A DNA stretch of 6,182 bases from an uncultured Pseudomonadota bacterium. GTDB taxonomy: Bacteria; Bdellovibrionota_B; Oligoflexia; Oligoflexales; Bog-1112. The notes under the pieces are model-generated. The model was not told the DNA's origin, made no database searches, and worked only from the letters and a program-made list of their open reading frames with translations. Every line of letters starts with the position of its first letter. Positions within the stretch are counted from its first letter, which is position 1. Shown in pieces: positions 5,367-6,182 of the stretch. Both the position numbers and the translations under genes were made by a program. The stretch covers positions 1-6,182 of the forward strand of contig CALBMD010000173.1 in the NCBI GenBank assembly GCA_937896265.1, in the 5' to 3' direction.

Positions 5367-6182
5367 TTATAAACTATCATCCTTCTTTTTAGCTTGAATT
5401 TCCTTACAAGGCGCTTTGTGGCTGAGCCAAGCTTTCTTTTGGCAATCCTGACTGCAGTATTTTGCCAACTTACAACCGGCACAGCACTTCACCTGAGCGA
5501 AGTAATCATTGCATTGGTCACATTTATCGCAAGCTTGTAATACTCCAGCAACAGCTTCCAACCTTAAAGAAGAGCGATCTTCAGTTTGAATCTTTTCCTC
5601 TAATTGGAAGTTAACAAAACCAATAAATTCAGAAACCTTATCAGCGTGGTGGTACCCACCTAAAAAGATGGTTTCCTCAATACCAGCTTCTATTGCTGTT
5701 GCTGCTTCAATTAACATCATTGGATCAGCGATTTCGATGCACAGAACTTGCAAACGATTTATTAATTCAGAATTGCCTCTTATTTCATCTAAATATTTTG
5801 CAACGTCTAAATTGAGCTGATGAGGGGCGGTGTTTTCTTTTATAACTTCAAAGTTATCCTCTATTTGATTAATATCCTCTAGAATAAATCCAGCAGCTTG
5901 GTGATTTTTTAGTCTTTTATTTGCTTCTCGAGCCTTATCTTGAATACTTTTAACTTCAGAAAATATTGTTGACACTTTAATTTCAGATTTAAAATCAATA
6001 GCTGGCTGCTTCGCTAATTGGGCTTTTGCAAAAACAAATGATCTGTTCATTTGTCGCTGGCTTGATATAATTTCGAGAGTAGAAAGAGTTAAATTTCTAT
6101 GATCAAAAAGTCTATTTAATTGATGATCACTGCCAAAAGAACTTCGGAGCTTATCCGCAAACTCTATTATAGAGTAGATTGG
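5367..6182 (-). CDS. MYND zinc-finger protein, 5' end beyond the window
   Basis: The minus-strand frame ends at TAA 5369-5367 and is open without interruption to the right window edge, giving 271 codons. An internal ATG at 6050 gives 227 residues, but it has no ribosome site and the 44 codons before it (including IIEFADKLRSSFGSDHQLNR) look coding, so the true start probably lies outside. The N-terminal and middle parts are predicted mostly helical, without a domain I recognise. The C-terminus is a textbook MYND finger: CDQC, then CAGC, then YCSQDCQ, then W-x2-H-x3-C, all seven Cys and the His in register (about residues 175-215 counted from 6050), followed by a short basic tail. MYND fingers bind zinc and usually peptides; they are chiefly eukaryotic, so a role toward a eukaryotic host is plausible but unproven. 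No signal peptide is visible in the part seen. Confidence 0.82.
   Translation of the reverse strand, partial: PIYSIIEFADKLRSSFGSDHQLNRLFDHRNLTLSTLEIISSQRQMNRSFVFAKAQLAKQPAIDFKSEIKVSTIFSEVKSIQDKAREANKRLKNHQAAGFILEDINQIEDNFEVIKENTAPHQLNLDVAKYLDEIRGNSELINRLQVLCIEIADPMMLIEAATAIEAGIEETIFLGGYHHADKVSEFIGFVNFQLEEKIQTEDRSSLRLEAVAGVLQACDKCDQCNDYFAQVKCCAGCKLAKYCSQDCQKKAWLSHKAPCKEIQAKKKDDSL

Overview
The window looks like an accessory, partly decayed stretch of a bacterial chromosome, probably from a host-associated proteobacterium. The reasons are a DauR/YheO-type regulator, a YodC-type small protein, a degenerate Fic gene, group II intron debris, and a protein with a MYND zinc finger, a domain that is mainly eukaryotic and in bacteria is mostly met in intracellular or amoeba-associated species. 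The genus cannot be fixed from the sequence. All apparently intact genes end in TAG or TAA and use TGG for Trp, so the standard code applies.

Layout. 1-160: possible end of an insertion element with two GGGTCAAAA-type repeats. 160-293: AT-rich leader with a weak promoter. 294-2021: two intact genes with no gap between them, a YheO-PAS/HTH regulator and a fold-type I PLP aminotransferase, evidently one transcript. 2103-2270, minus strand: a 55-codon YodC/DUF2158 gene converging on the aminotransferase.

2297-5366 is a patchwork. Two direct repeats of about 95 bp (A, 2297-2389; B, 5271-5366) bracket a broken fic gene. The 5' part of fic (about 2674-3077) has two +1 frameshifts and a nonsense codon, and its 3' end (5137-5271) lies 2 kb downstream on the same strand. 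Between them are the tail of a group II intron (reverse transcriptase/maturase C-terminus with stops, then a well-formed domain V and a possible domain VI) and an intact gene for an exported PDZ/S41-type peptidase homologue whose expected catalytic lysine reads as methionine. A G+C-rich block (2521-2673) of unknown origin, beginning at a pair of ATATTGGGACA repeats, is fused in frame to the front of the fic relic.

5367-6182, minus strand: a gene for a helical protein ending in a canonical MYND zinc finger. Its frame stays open to the window edge, so it is partial at the 5' end. A short piece of a paralogue of this gene sits next to repeat A, so the repeat plus MYND-gene tail has been duplicated and then mostly deleted at the left copy.

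The functional content is therefore a regulator-enzyme pair, a YodC-like protein, an S41 homologue and a MYND protein. The rest is a record of insertion, truncation and recombination. I see no clear new defence or toxin system. The most unusual items are the interrupted fic, the lysine-less S41 homologue and the bacterial MYND gene with its linked repeat.
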